Positions 1 to 6,314 are shown, numbered from the stretch's first letter. The stretch: DNA of 10,583 nt from Actinomycetes bacterium (GCA_021801615.1 JAJYXS010000007.1:1-10583); one strand, 5' to 3'. The notes: generated by a model not told the origin, from the sequence alone. Made by a program: numbers and translations.

Positions 1-1
1 G

Positions 2-61
2 AACGAAGCCGCGGTCGTCGTCGGGGTTCCCGAAAAGGAGGCCATCACCTCGACGACCTAA
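2..61 (+). CDS. C-terminal end of an unidentified gene (partial)
   Basis: An open frame enters from the left edge and ends at TAA (59-61), giving about 19 residues that end in VPEKEAITSTT. Nearly every codon ends in G or C, as in the real genes of this window, which is the only support for it being coding. It is too short to assign to a family. Its last bases overlap the distal end of the broken integrase on the other strand, so the two probably meet at a recombination junction. It could equally be chance. Confidence 0.3.
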   Translation, partial: NEAAVVVGVPEKEAITSTT

Positions 62-322
62 CGGAAACGGTATTGCGCCTTGACGACGCCCACCTGCTCC
101 ACCAGGCATCGAGCGTGATCCGCCCGCCAGTCGGCTCCCCCGAGCCGCCCCGGCGGCGCTCTCGCAGACGCTCCTGGCGTGCGGCTTCGGCCTCTGCCGC
201 GGTGTCGTAGGACTCGGAGTGGCGCTTGTCCCGGCGTCGTACCAGCGGACCTCGTAGGTCACCGTCCAGCTCGGCCAGACACGCCGGCGCACGCCGGACG
301 GGAGGTCTCGGCGGCGGCTCAT
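45..322 (-). pseudogene. Truncated, frameshifted tyrosine integrase (N-terminal arm-binding part)
   Basis: Reading from ATG at 322, the first 31 codons give a basic start (MSRRRDLPSGVRRR) followed by WTVTYEVRWYDAG. The frame then has to shift at 230-232, where one base appears to be missing, and continues as DKRHSESYDTAAEAEAARQE, then ITLDAWWSRWASSRRNTVS, before TGA at 45-47. Joined, this has the layout of the N-terminus of actinobacterial phage or ICE integrases: an AP2-like arm-DNA-binding fold (xYEVRWYD..GKRxSxxF-type strands), an alpha helix, then the start of the SAM-like core-binding domain (ITLxxWxxxW). The catalytic domain with its R-H-R-Y residues is absent. A GGAG lies 8 bases upstream of the ATG. 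The frameshift could be a sequencing error, but the loss of the rest of the gene cannot be. Assignment rests on pattern recall, not a search. Confidence 0.6.
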
Positions 323-402
323 GGGACGACTCCGGTCGGCGACTTGGTCATGCCCGTCCTGTGCAGGCACCGCCGGATCGGCTGGCCTCTTCGCTCCGGT
401 TG

Positions 403-442
403 GTGGGGGATTCTCCACCACCCGTGGGGGATCAGTGGGGGA
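403..442. repeat. Three GTGGGGGA direct repeats, possible integrase arm sites
   Basis: GTGGGGGA occurs at 403-410, 424-431 and 435-442. The start-to-start distances are 21 and 11 bases, about two turns and one turn of the helix, so all three lie on the same face of the DNA. They sit just upstream of the broken integrase, where arm-type binding sites of such integrases are commonly found. An inverted pair, TGGTGG (401-406) and CCACCA (415-420), overlaps the first copy. The rest of 323-514 holds no credible gene. Confidence 0.5.
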
Positions 443-500
443 GAAGCCGGTGCGGATTCCGCTCTACGACGCTCATCCAAGCCTCTGACCTGGGCTTTCG

Positions 501-529
501 ATCTCGGATTTCGCTCACGAGATTTTTTG
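501..529 (+). terminator. Weak hairpin followed by a T run
   Basis: ATCTCG (501-506) and CGAGAT (518-523) can pair around an 11-base loop, and a T-rich run follows directly (523-528) on the plus strand. This is one of very few T runs in the window. It overlaps the stop codon of the minus-strand kinase. The stem is only 6 bp, so terminator function is uncertain; the T run could alternatively mark an old attachment-site core next to the integrase remnant. Confidence 0.3.
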
Positions 530-2011
530 GCCGCTTCCCCTCCCGGACTCCTGCATCGGAGCGGCGTGGCCTGGCATCTCGGCGTGCAGGACCTCGAGCA
601 CGGCCTTGCGGGTCAGGTCCACAGGGCCCGAGGTGTCGACGACGTGAGCGGTCGGCCAGGGGTCCGCGACCTCGGCGAGGGCGTCTGCCACCGCAGGGGT
701 CGCGTCGGACTCGACGGCCTCGACCCCGTGGCGGGCGAGGATCCTCCTGGTCCGCTCTTCGGGAGCGCACCTGCACTCGAGCTCGACGAGGGTCGTGGAG
801 GTCGAGCGTGCAACGGCCGCCGCGAGCTGGCGAAACTCCGCGTTCGACCAGGTGGCGTCGAGGACGACGGACCGGGCGTCGTGCAGGAGGGCCGCGCTGC
901 GCTGGAGGAGCTGCTCGTACACCCCGCGGCGCCTCTCGTACGTGTACTGCCCACTGCCGAACGGCGACGGTCCCCTCGGAGCGGACGGGTCCGTGCGCCG
1001 CTCGTGGTCCGTGGAGAGCACGGTGGCGCCGAGCTGCTCGCCTATCCAGGTCGCGAGGCTCGACTTGCCGGTCCCCGGAAGCCCGCCGACGAGCACGAGC
1101 CGAGGGATCGCCGCTTCGAGGTGTGCGAGCGCCTGTGCGAGGATCCGCGAGGGGTCAGGCGCAGGAGCTTGGAGACCCTGCTCGAGGCGGAGGCACTCGA
1201 CGAGGAGACGCACGTGCGCGCGAGCGGCGACGTAGAAGTGCAGGAGAGCCTCTGGCTGGTCCGTCCCAGACGATCTTCGGTAGGCGTCGAAGAAGCTTCG
1301 TGACGCTGCGTCGGCGCCCATACGCTCGAGGTCCTGCACCAAGAACGCGGCGTCTGCGAGCACGTCGCCGTGGCGCAGAGTGTCGTCGAACTCTAGGCAG
1401 TCGAGGAGCCTCGGGCCGTCCGGGAGGCAGAAGACGTCTGCCGCCTGAAGGTCGCCGTGGCCGTCGCAGATCCGACCCGTGGCGATCCGGCGTTCGAACA
1501 GCTCTCCCCATCCCCGCAGGAAACGCTGGGCCAGGCTCACGAGGCGTCGGTAGTCGCTCCCGTCGACGGCCGTGCCAATGAAACGGCTCAGCTCCTCTTC
1601 GGTTGCCTGCCAGCGTTGCCAGAGCGCGTCCGACGTCGCCGACGCGGAGATCGCGGGGGATCGCCTTGCGCCTTCGTGGAAGCGGGCGAGCACCTCGGCG
1701 ACAAGCTCGAGCTCCGCGCTGGCATCCTCGCCGCTCGCGACGATCGCTGCAAGGTTGCGTGTCGGAGGGAGCCTCCGCATGACGACGGCGTGCTCGACCG
1801 TCCGATCGTCCACGAGCACCGACGCCGTTCCCACGTACACGTCGGGAGCCAGCCGGCGGTTGAGCTCGACCTCGCGCGAGCAGTCGGCTCGGCGCTCCTC
1901 TGGGTCGCGAAAGTCCGCGAAGCCGTAACTGACCGGTTTGCGCACTTTGAGCACGTGCGCGCCGTAGAAGAAGAGCACCGACATGTGGGTCTCGATCACC
2001 TCGGCGTGCAT
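515..2011 (-). CDS. Bifunctional APH-like phosphotransferase / P-loop kinase (Rv2004c-like)
   Basis: A cytoplasmic two-domain kinase of 498 residues; its substrate is unknown. Residues 1-300 form an APH-like kinase domain. The conserved start VIETHMSVLFF..LKVRKPVSYGFADF holds the ATP-binding lysine region, ELNRRLAPDVYVG follows, the catalytic loop is HGDLQAAD (185-192, catalytic Asp187), and the metal-binding Asp is in LLDCLEFDD (Asp204). The usual loop Asn is Asp192 here. Residues 303-480 form a gluconate-kinase-like P-loop domain with Walker A GGLPGTGKSS (309-318), STDHERR and VVLDATWSN. This is the COG2187-COG0645 architecture seen in M. tuberculosis Rv2004c, a DosR-regulon protein of similar length. 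The start at 2011 puts Met just before the conserved ETH motif. An in-frame ATG at 2089 would add 26 low-complexity residues; neither start has a strong Shine-Dalgarno. The gene follows ftsH on the same strand and is probably co-transcribed with it. It should not be read as an aminoglycoside resistance gene. Confidence 0.88.
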   Translation of the reverse strand: MHAEVIETHMSVLFFYGAHVLKVRKPVSYGFADFRDPEERRADCSREVELNRRLAPDVYVGTASVLVDDRTVEHAVVMRRLPPTRNLAAIVASGEDASAELELVAEVLARFHEGARRSPAISASATSDALWQRWQATEEELSRFIGTAVDGSDYRRLVSLAQRFLRGWGELFERRIATGRICDGHGDLQAADVFCLPDGPRLLDCLEFDDTLRHGDVLADAAFLVQDLERMGADAASRSFFDAYRRSSGTDQPEALLHFYVAARAHVRLLVECLRLEQGLQAPAPDPSRILAQALAHLEAAIPRLVLVGGLPGTGKSSLATWIGEQLGATVLSTDHERRTDPSAPRGPSPFGSGQYTYERRRGVYEQLLQRSAALLHDARSVVLDATWSNAEFRQLAAAVARSTSTTLVELECRCAPEERTRRILARHGVEAVESDATPAVADALAEVADPWPTAHVVDTSGPVDLTRKAVLEVLHAEMPGHAAPMQESGRGSGQKIS

Positions 2012-2098
2012 GGCCGACCCGCCCGAGGAGGTGCGGGCAGCTGCCTCGATGCCCGCTTCGATACCTGTGTCGCTCGTTTCGGGTCTCATTCTGACGCT

Positions 2099-2170
2099 CG
2101 TCCCATGCCGCGTCCCACGGCTCGTCCCAGGCCTCGTCCCAGGCCTCGTCCCATGCCTCGTCTCACGCAG
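2099..2170. repeat. 12-bp tandem repeat between ftsH and the kinase gene
   Basis: Six consecutive 12-bp units run from 2099 to 2170. On the plus strand they follow the pattern CGTCCCAGGCCT: two units are identical and the others differ at one to a few bases. The array begins within the last codons of ftsH and its stop codon (2163-2165) and fills much of the gap to the kinase start. The kinase frame stays open through it, giving a GT[RS][HPR]-type four-residue repeat, but that stretch looks like untranslated leader. Unit changes would alter the ftsH-kinase spacing without breaking either core gene. Confidence 0.85.
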
Positions 2171-4208
2171 CGCCAGCGATCGGTGCACGAGAGGCGATCG
2201 AAGAGCCAGCGGGGAAGTCCTCGGCGGCGGTGCCGGCTCGCCGCTGCGGTGCCGCGTCGCTGCGAACGGGCGGGAAGCGCCCGGCGAGCTCCAGCAGCTC
2301 GACACCGTCGATCGTCTCTTCCTCGAGGAGGCGGCCGGCGACAAGCGCCAGGACGTCGCGTGCAGGTGACAGGAGGTCCCGAGCGCTCCTCAGGGCCTCT
2401 TCGAGCAGGACCTGCACGGAGGCATGCACGCGTTCGGCGAGGACGCCGATGTGCGTCTCTTCGGGAAAGACGAAACCGGGCCCCATGGAGCCCATTCCGT
2501 ACTCGGTGACCATCCGGCGCGCGAGGTCGGTGGCCGCCCGGAAGTCCTGGGCGGCGCCCTGGGTGAAGTCGTCGCCGAGGAGGAGCTCTTCTGCGGCGCG
2601 TCCGGCCATCGCGACGGCGAGCTGGGCGGTCGCCTGGCGGCGGCTGAGGAACATGTCGTCGTGGCCCGGGAACCAGGTCACCCCGCCTGCCTGTCCTCGC
2701 GGGATGATGGAGACGGAGATCGGGTCCGCCGCATGCTCGAGCCAGAGTCCGACGAGCGCATGGCCCGACTCGTGCCACGCCGTGATGCGACGGTCCTCGG
2801 CCGCGACGAGCGCGGACTTCCGAGCGGGGCCGAGGGCCACAGTTGCGAGCGCCTCGTCCAGCTCTGAGCTCGTGATCACGTTCTTCCGCGCACGCACGGC
2901 GAGCAATGCCGCGGTGTTGACGAGATTGGCCAGGTCGGCTCCGCTGAAGCCTGCGGTTCGCCGGCTGAGCAACTCTGGGTCCACGTCGGGTGCGACGTTG
3001 CGCCGGTGGAAGTAGAGATCGAGGATGCGCATCCGGCCACGACGATCAGGGGTCGGCACAGCGATCTGCTGGTCGAAGCGCCCGGGGCGCAGAAGCGCAT
3101 GGTCGAGGATGTCCGGACGGTTGGTCGCTGCCAGCACGACGACAGATGCGGAAGTGGCGAAGCCGTCCATCTCGACGAGCAGCTGATTGAGCGTGCTCTC
3201 CCGCTCCTCGTTTCCGGGCACCGAGTGACTGCTCCTCGATCGGCCGATCGCGTCGAGCTCGTCGATGAACACGATCGCCGAGCCCGCCTCGCGGGCGCGG
3301 TCGAACAGGGCGCGCACGCGCGCAGCACCCACCCCGACGTAGCTCTCCACGAATTCTGACGCTCCGATCGCGAAGAACGGCACACCGGCCTCACCGGCGA
3401 CGGCGCGTGCGAGGAGCGTCTTTCCCGTGCCCGGAGGTCCCACGAGAAGGAAGCCACGAGGCAGATCGGCTCCGGCCTCTTGGTACTTCTCGGGGTACTT
3501 CAGGTAGTCCACGAGCTCAGAGAGGGACTCGACCGCCTCGTCGAGCCCTGCGACGTCGCTGAATCGCGTCGGTGGCACCTCGACCTGCTCTCCGTGCCCT
3601 TTGGCGAACCCTGCAGGGTTCGCAGCGGACTGCGAGCCTCCCAGCCTCCCGAACAACGTGCCGTCATCCCCGGCGCGTCGACGCCGAGAGGCGAGCACGA
3701 GCAAAGCGACCAAGGCGAAGAGACCGCCGACCACCACGGCGACGGGGAGCCAGGAGGAGCTGGCGTCGCTCGGCAGTGCAGAGACCGTCACGTGGTCCGC
3801 GAGCAGCTGTTCGGTGAGGCGGACGCCGTAGCCGGACGGGTAGGCGGCCTGGTATCGGGCTTCGGTACCGTCTGTCGCGTAGGTGCCGGTCACCGTGTCG
3901 GTGCTTGTGCTGAGCTGCGCGGAGCGGACCTCCCCGCGGCGCGCCAGCGACAGCAACTGGCTGAGCGGGAGTGTCGCGATCGCCACGATCCCGTGGGTGG
4001 ACGGCGCCGGGCCCGACGCGCCGGCGACCGGGACGAGGGCCCTCGCGGCTCCGACGCCGACCACGCCCGTCACCCCGATAGCGCCGATCGCGCTGATCGA
4101 AAGGGCGGACAGCGCGCCGAGGAGCCTCGAAGCCACGCGTCTTGCCTGACCGAGGTGCCTCCTCGTCGGCTGACGCGAGCAGCTGGCGCCCTGCGAGATC
4201 GTCGTCAC
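2163..4208 (-). CDS. ftsH: FtsH ATP-dependent zinc metalloprotease
   Basis: A membrane-anchored AAA+ protease that unfolds and degrades membrane and regulatory proteins, 681 residues from the chosen start. Two membrane segments (about 34-54 and 153-174) flank an extracytoplasmic domain of about 95 residues. The AAA module has Walker A GPPGTGKT (257-264), Walker B VFIDELD (313-319) and the second region of homology ATNRPDILDHALLRPGRFD (361-379). The protease domain has zinc motif HESGH (479-483); Asp555 in GAAQDFRAATDLARRM is the probable third ligand. The pore motif, FVG in most FtsH proteins, is YVG here (290-292). GTG at 4208 was chosen because GGAGG (4214-4218) lies 5 bases upstream; the upstream in-frame GTG at 4220 contains that Shine-Dalgarno. 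The C-terminal tail is short and rich in Ala and Ser. It leads the probable ftsH-kinase operon and is divergent from the sigma factor. Whether it is the housekeeping FtsH or a second paralogue cannot be told here. Confidence 0.96.
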   Translation of the reverse strand: MTTISQGASCSRQPTRRHLGQARRVASRLLGALSALSISAIGAIGVTGVVGVGAARALVPVAGASGPAPSTHGIVAIATLPLSQLLSLARRGEVRSAQLSTSTDTVTGTYATDGTEARYQAAYPSGYGVRLTEQLLADHVTVSALPSDASSSWLPVAVVVGGLFALVALLVLASRRRRAGDDGTLFGRLGGSQSAANPAGFAKGHGEQVEVPPTRFSDVAGLDEAVESLSELVDYLKYPEKYQEAGADLPRGFLLVGPPGTGKTLLARAVAGEAGVPFFAIGASEFVESYVGVGAARVRALFDRAREAGSAIVFIDELDAIGRSRSSHSVPGNEERESTLNQLLVEMDGFATSASVVVLAATNRPDILDHALLRPGRFDQQIAVPTPDRRGRMRILDLYFHRRNVAPDVDPELLSRRTAGFSGADLANLVNTAALLAVRARKNVITSSELDEALATVALGPARKSALVAAEDRRITAWHESGHALVGLWLEHAADPISVSIIPRGQAGGVTWFPGHDDMFLSRRQATAQLAVAMAGRAAEELLLGDDFTQGAAQDFRAATDLARRMVTEYGMGSMGPGFVFPEETHIGVLAERVHASVQVLLEEALRSARDLLSPARDVLALVAGRLLEEETIDGVELLELAGRFPPVRSDAAPQRRAGTAAEDFPAGSSIASRAPIAGAA

Positions 4209-4213
4209 ACGTT

Positions 4214-4218
4214 CCTCC
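4214..4218 (-). promoter_or_regulatory. Shine-Dalgarno that decides the ftsH start
   Basis: On the minus strand the sequence reads GTGGAGGAACGTGTGACG. GGAGG is 5 bases upstream of the GTG at 4208, ideal spacing, while the GTG at 4220 overlaps the site. This favours the 681-residue start. Confidence 0.75.
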
Positions 4219-4255
4219 ACGCAACAGCGTGCTCCGTACGACCCGAGGGTCGGGA

Positions 4256-4269
4256 GGGTCGAATGTCCC
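4256..4269 (-). promoter_or_regulatory. DevR/DosR-like palindrome upstream of ftsH
   Basis: The minus strand reads GGGACATTCGACCC. It matches 11 of 14 positions of the mycobacterial DosR core GGGACTWWAGTCCC and keeps both GGGAC and the closing CCC. It ends 47 bases upstream of the ftsH start, a suitable place for an activator site near a -35 region. A separate dyad, CGACCC-GA-GGGTCG, lies at 4239-4252. The binding protein is inferred; no devR gene is in view. Confidence 0.45.
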
Positions 4270-4271
4270 TT

Positions 4272-4295
4272 GTGAGCTCGTGAGCTCGTGAGCTC
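4272..4295. repeat. Three tandem GTGAGCTC units in the divergent promoter region
   Basis: GTGAGCTC is repeated three times head to tail with no spacer. Each unit contains the 6-bp palindrome GAGCTC, so the array has two-fold symmetric sites 8 bp apart. It sits 2 bp beyond the DevR-like box, between ftsH and the sigma gene. It could be an operator or simple slippage; nothing here decides. Confidence 0.8.
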
Positions 4296-4388
4296 CGTGC
4301 CCCCACCCCGTCGAGCAGGGCCGCGCCGCGCGGGCTCCGTCCCCGGTCGAAGGACGTAGGGCTCGGGAGCGCGCTCGGCCGCGTGGAA

Positions 4389-4402
4389 AGGACTTCAGTC
4401 CC
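4389..4402 (+). promoter_or_regulatory. DevR/DosR-like palindrome upstream of the sigma factor gene
   Basis: AGGACTTCAGTCCC matches 12 of 14 positions of the DosR core GGGACTWWAGTCCC. Its inner part is an inverted repeat, GGACT-TC-AGTCC. It ends 80 bases upstream of the sigma factor ATG, compatible with overlap of a -35 element. A weaker look-alike, AGGACGTAGGGCTC, is at 4351-4364. Confidence 0.5.
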
Positions 4403-4482
4403 TAGCCGCTCTCGGGACGCTGGGTTACTCCTGGACCCTGGCTTCGTGCGCCGCGGGGCGCGCCGAGGAACGGAGGATTGCG

Positions 4483-5424
4483 ATGATGGAGCACGAAGGG
4501 GGAGATGGCGGCAAGCACCCGGGTGACCGGGACCTGGACCTCATGCGTCTGTACCTCGACGAGCTCGGCTGGCATACCCTCCTGACGCGTGCCGACGAGG
4601 TACGCCTCGCCCAGACGATCGAGGAGGGCCGGCGCGCGGCTCACGAGCTCGAGCAAGCCCCCCCGATGAGCCGCGAGCGCAAGCGGGCGCTCGAAGATGC
4701 GGTCGATGCAGGCACGAAGGCCCGCCATGAGTTCATCAGGTCGAACCTCCGCCTGGTCGTCTCGATCGCCAAGCGCTACCAGCACAGAGGCGTCGAGTTG
4801 GCCGATCTCGTCCAGGAGGGCAACATCGGCCTGCTGCACGCGATCGAGCGGTTCGACTGGCGACGAGGGTACAAGTTCTCGACGTACGCGACCTGGTGGA
4901 TCCGCAAGGGGGTCGCGCAGGCGGTAGGAGACTCGTCGTCCGTGGTGCGGCTGCCCCGACACCGGCGCGACCAGGCGCGCGCGTTGTCGGAGACGGCAGA
5001 ACGGCTCGAGCGGCGGCTCGGGCACGCGCCAGGGACCAGGGAGCTCGCGGACGAGACCGGCATCCGCATGGCGGACGTGGTTGCGATCCGCAGAGCCGCG
5101 GCACCTGTCGTGTCGATGTCCATGCCCATCGACGAAGACGGCAACGAGCTGGGCGAGCTCATCACGGACGCGTCGGGCGACGTCGGCGACGTCGCGATCT
5201 CGGCAGTCCTGCCGCGTGAGGTCGACCATCTCCTCGAGGGACTCTCCGCATCGTCCGCGACGGTCCTCCGCCTGCGCTATGGGATCGGGTCGGCGGACGG
5301 CCCGCGCACGGCGACGGAGGTGGCCGCGCTCCTCTCGATCTCACCCGAGCGGGTGCGGCAGATCGAGATGCGCGCGCTCGCGACGTTGAGGCACCGCCTC
5401 CAGCGCGTGTCCTGGGCTTCCTGA
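4483..5424 (+). CDS. RpoD-like group 2 sigma-70 factor
   Basis: A 313-residue primary-like sigma factor that directs RNA polymerase to promoters. Region 1.2 is at about 16-50 (LDLMRLYLDELGWHTLLTRADEV), region 2 at 80-150 with SNLRLVVSIAKRYQHRG, LVQEGNIGLLHAIERFDW and GYKFSTYATWWIR, region 3 at about 155-230, and region 4 at 247-309 with LRLRYGI and ERVRQIEMRALATLRH. It lacks the long N-terminal region 1.1 of housekeeping RpoD, which places it in group 2. In region 2.4, the positions matching E. coli Gln437 and Thr440, which read the -12 base, are Lys142 and Ala145. In the region 4.2 helix, Pro288 stands where E. coli has Arg584. GGAGG at 4472-4476 is 6 bases before the ATG. The gene is divergent from ftsH, with a DevR-like box about 80 bases upstream. 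It probably controls a stress or stationary-phase regulon; which one is unknown. Confidence 0.93.
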   Translation: MMEHEGGDGGKHPGDRDLDLMRLYLDELGWHTLLTRADEVRLAQTIEEGRRAAHELEQAPPMSRERKRALEDAVDAGTKARHEFIRSNLRLVVSIAKRYQHRGVELADLVQEGNIGLLHAIERFDWRRGYKFSTYATWWIRKGVAQAVGDSSSVVRLPRHRRDQARALSETAERLERRLGHAPGTRELADETGIRMADVVAIRRAAAPVVSMSMPIDEDGNELGELITDASGDVGDVAISAVLPREVDHLLEGLSASSATVLRLRYGIGSADGPRTATEVAALLSISPERVRQIEMRALATLRHRLQRVSWAS

Positions 5425-5437
5425 GCCGTTTCGTAAG

Positions 5438-5486
5438 CCCTCGGTGATCGCCTTTCCTGTGCCCCTTGCCGGGCCCCTCGGTGATC
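5438..5486. repeat. Pair of CCCTCGGTGATC direct repeats
   Basis: The same 12 bases occur at 5438-5449 and 5475-5486, 37 bp apart, just after the sigma gene stop. They lie between that gene and the twin DevR-like boxes. A perfect 10-bp palindrome, CACGGCCGTG, follows at 5523-5532. The role is unknown; a regulatory site pair is possible. Confidence 0.6.
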
Positions 5487-5491
5487 CGCTT

Positions 5492-5510
5492 GCTCAGTGG
5501 TCTGCTGAGC
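5492..5510 (+). terminator. Hairpin downstream of the sigma gene
   Basis: GCTCAG (5492-5497) and CTGAGC (5505-5510) form a 6-bp stem with a 7-base loop, 67 bases after the stop of the sigma gene. There is no T run. It is the best terminator candidate in this gap, but the stem is short. Confidence 0.3.
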
Positions 5511-5552
5511 CGTCCCTGTCGCCACGGCCGTGCGCGAGAGCGGCGCGATCTT

Positions 5553-5588
5553 GGGACTTTCGGCCTTCGGCGGTGGGACCTCCGGCCC
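5553..5588 (+). promoter_or_regulatory. Twin DevR/DosR-like boxes, 22 bp apart
   Basis: Box 1, GGGACTTTCGGCCT (5553-5566), and box 2, GGGACCTCCGGCCC (5575-5588), share the form GGGAC-Y-T-NN-GGCC and start 22 bp apart, two helical turns on the same face. DevR/DosR-controlled promoters often have two such boxes at this kind of spacing, with binding in tandem. The pair lies 92 bases upstream of the membrane protein start; a possible -10 (TAGGAC, 5623-5628) lies between. No other gene start fits this promoter. Confidence 0.6.
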
Positions 5589-5680
5589 TCCCACAGCATG
5601 TCCGGAGCGAGCACCCTTTCCCTAGGACGTTCCGAAGGGGGCGTCGGGAGACCGGAACGGTCGCGAAGGGAGCGAAGACC

Positions 5681-6271
5681 ATGAAACGCAAGACGCTGGA
5701 CCTGCTGCTGACGAGCGGCGGAGCGATGCTCACCATCGTCCTGATCGCCGCGGGGGCCCTGCTCCTGTGGGGGTACAACTTCACCAACAACGAGGTCCAC
5801 AACCAGCTGGCCCGTCAGGAGATCTTCTTCCCGTCGGCCAAGACAATCAACACAAAGCACAGCGAGAACTACATCTCGCGTTCGGTGCAGCTTCCGTACG
5901 CCGGCAAGCAGGTGCTCACCGGGGCGGAGGCCAAGGCCTATGCCTACAAGGTCCAGATGGACGTGTACCCGATGCCGTTCCACGGCGTGTACGCGAAGAT
6001 CTCCGCGTACGCGATGGCCCACCCCAAGACAGCGAAGATGGCCGCGCTCGTGACAACGAGCTTCAGGGCGGTCACCCTCCAGGGGCTCCTGTTGCAGGCG
6101 TACGCCTTCTCGGTCTTCGGCACACTCGCTCTCGACGGAGCGCTGGCGGCCTTCTGTGCGGCCTTCGTGCTGCTGGTGCTCACCGGGCTCGGCCTCTGGC
6201 ACGTCCGCAAGGTGCCGGTGGAGGAGGAGTTCCCGCACACCGGCTCGGTCTCGACCGCCAAGGCGGCGTGA
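5681..6271 (+). CDS. Small membrane protein of unknown function
   Basis: A 196-residue protein whose function I cannot name. The N-terminus (MKRKTLDLLLTSGG) is basic, then a membrane segment spans about 10-31. Residues 35-130 form a hydrophilic part, predicted outside the membrane, containing NEVHNQLARQEIFFPSAK, LPYAGKQVLTGAEAKAYA and FHGVYAKISAYAMAHP. A strongly hydrophobic C-terminal part follows (about 132-174), possibly a hairpin or a single span, ending with basic WHVRKVP and an acidic tail. There are no cysteines in the outer loop to suggest cofactor or disulfide use. I recall similar two-span proteins (KTLDxLLxxGG start, internal TGxxAxxYA) from other actinobacteria, without known function. 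AGGGAG at 5667-5672 is 8 bases before the ATG. It appears to be a single-gene transcript: twin DevR-like boxes upstream and two strong hairpins right after the stop. It may respond to low oxygen if those boxes are real. Confidence 0.85.
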   Translation: MKRKTLDLLLTSGGAMLTIVLIAAGALLLWGYNFTNNEVHNQLARQEIFFPSAKTINTKHSENYISRSVQLPYAGKQVLTGAEAKAYAYKVQMDVYPMPFHGVYAKISAYAMAHPKTAKMAALVTTSFRAVTLQGLLLQAYAFSVFGTLALDGALAAFCAAFVLLVLTGLGLWHVRKVPVEEEFPHTGSVSTAKAA

Positions 6272-6282
6272 GCGCACCGGAT

Positions 6283-6314
6283 CCCGGCGCCCGCCTCTGA
6301 CACCGGGCGCCGGG
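6283..6314 (+). terminator. Strong hairpin after the membrane protein gene
   Basis: CCCGGCGCCCG (6283-6293) pairs perfectly with CGGGCGCCGGG (6304-6314) around a 10-base loop, 11 bases after the stop codon. There is no T run, as is common for intrinsic terminators in high-GC actinobacteria. Confidence 0.65.

Noticed and set aside
515..2011. Aminoglycoside resistance by the APH-like domain
   Set aside because: The fusion to a P-loop kinase and the ETH and LNRRLAPDVY motifs mark the COG2187-COG0645 family, which is not known for drug resistance.
2012..2344. An upstream extension of the kinase to 2344, overlapping ftsH by about 180 bases
   Set aside because: The added 111 residues are low-complexity and include the 12-bp repeat translation; family similarity starts at the ETH motif just after 2011.
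179..2509. Long plus-strand open frames opposite the kinase gene
   Set aside because: They are Arg-, Gly- and Pro-rich with no motifs and lie antisense to a gene with clear catalytic motifs; they arise from high GC content.
4351..4364. Another DevR-like box (AGGACGTAGGGCTC)
   Set aside because: It breaks the conserved ends at several positions and lies 38 bp from the better box, not a helical multiple I can defend.
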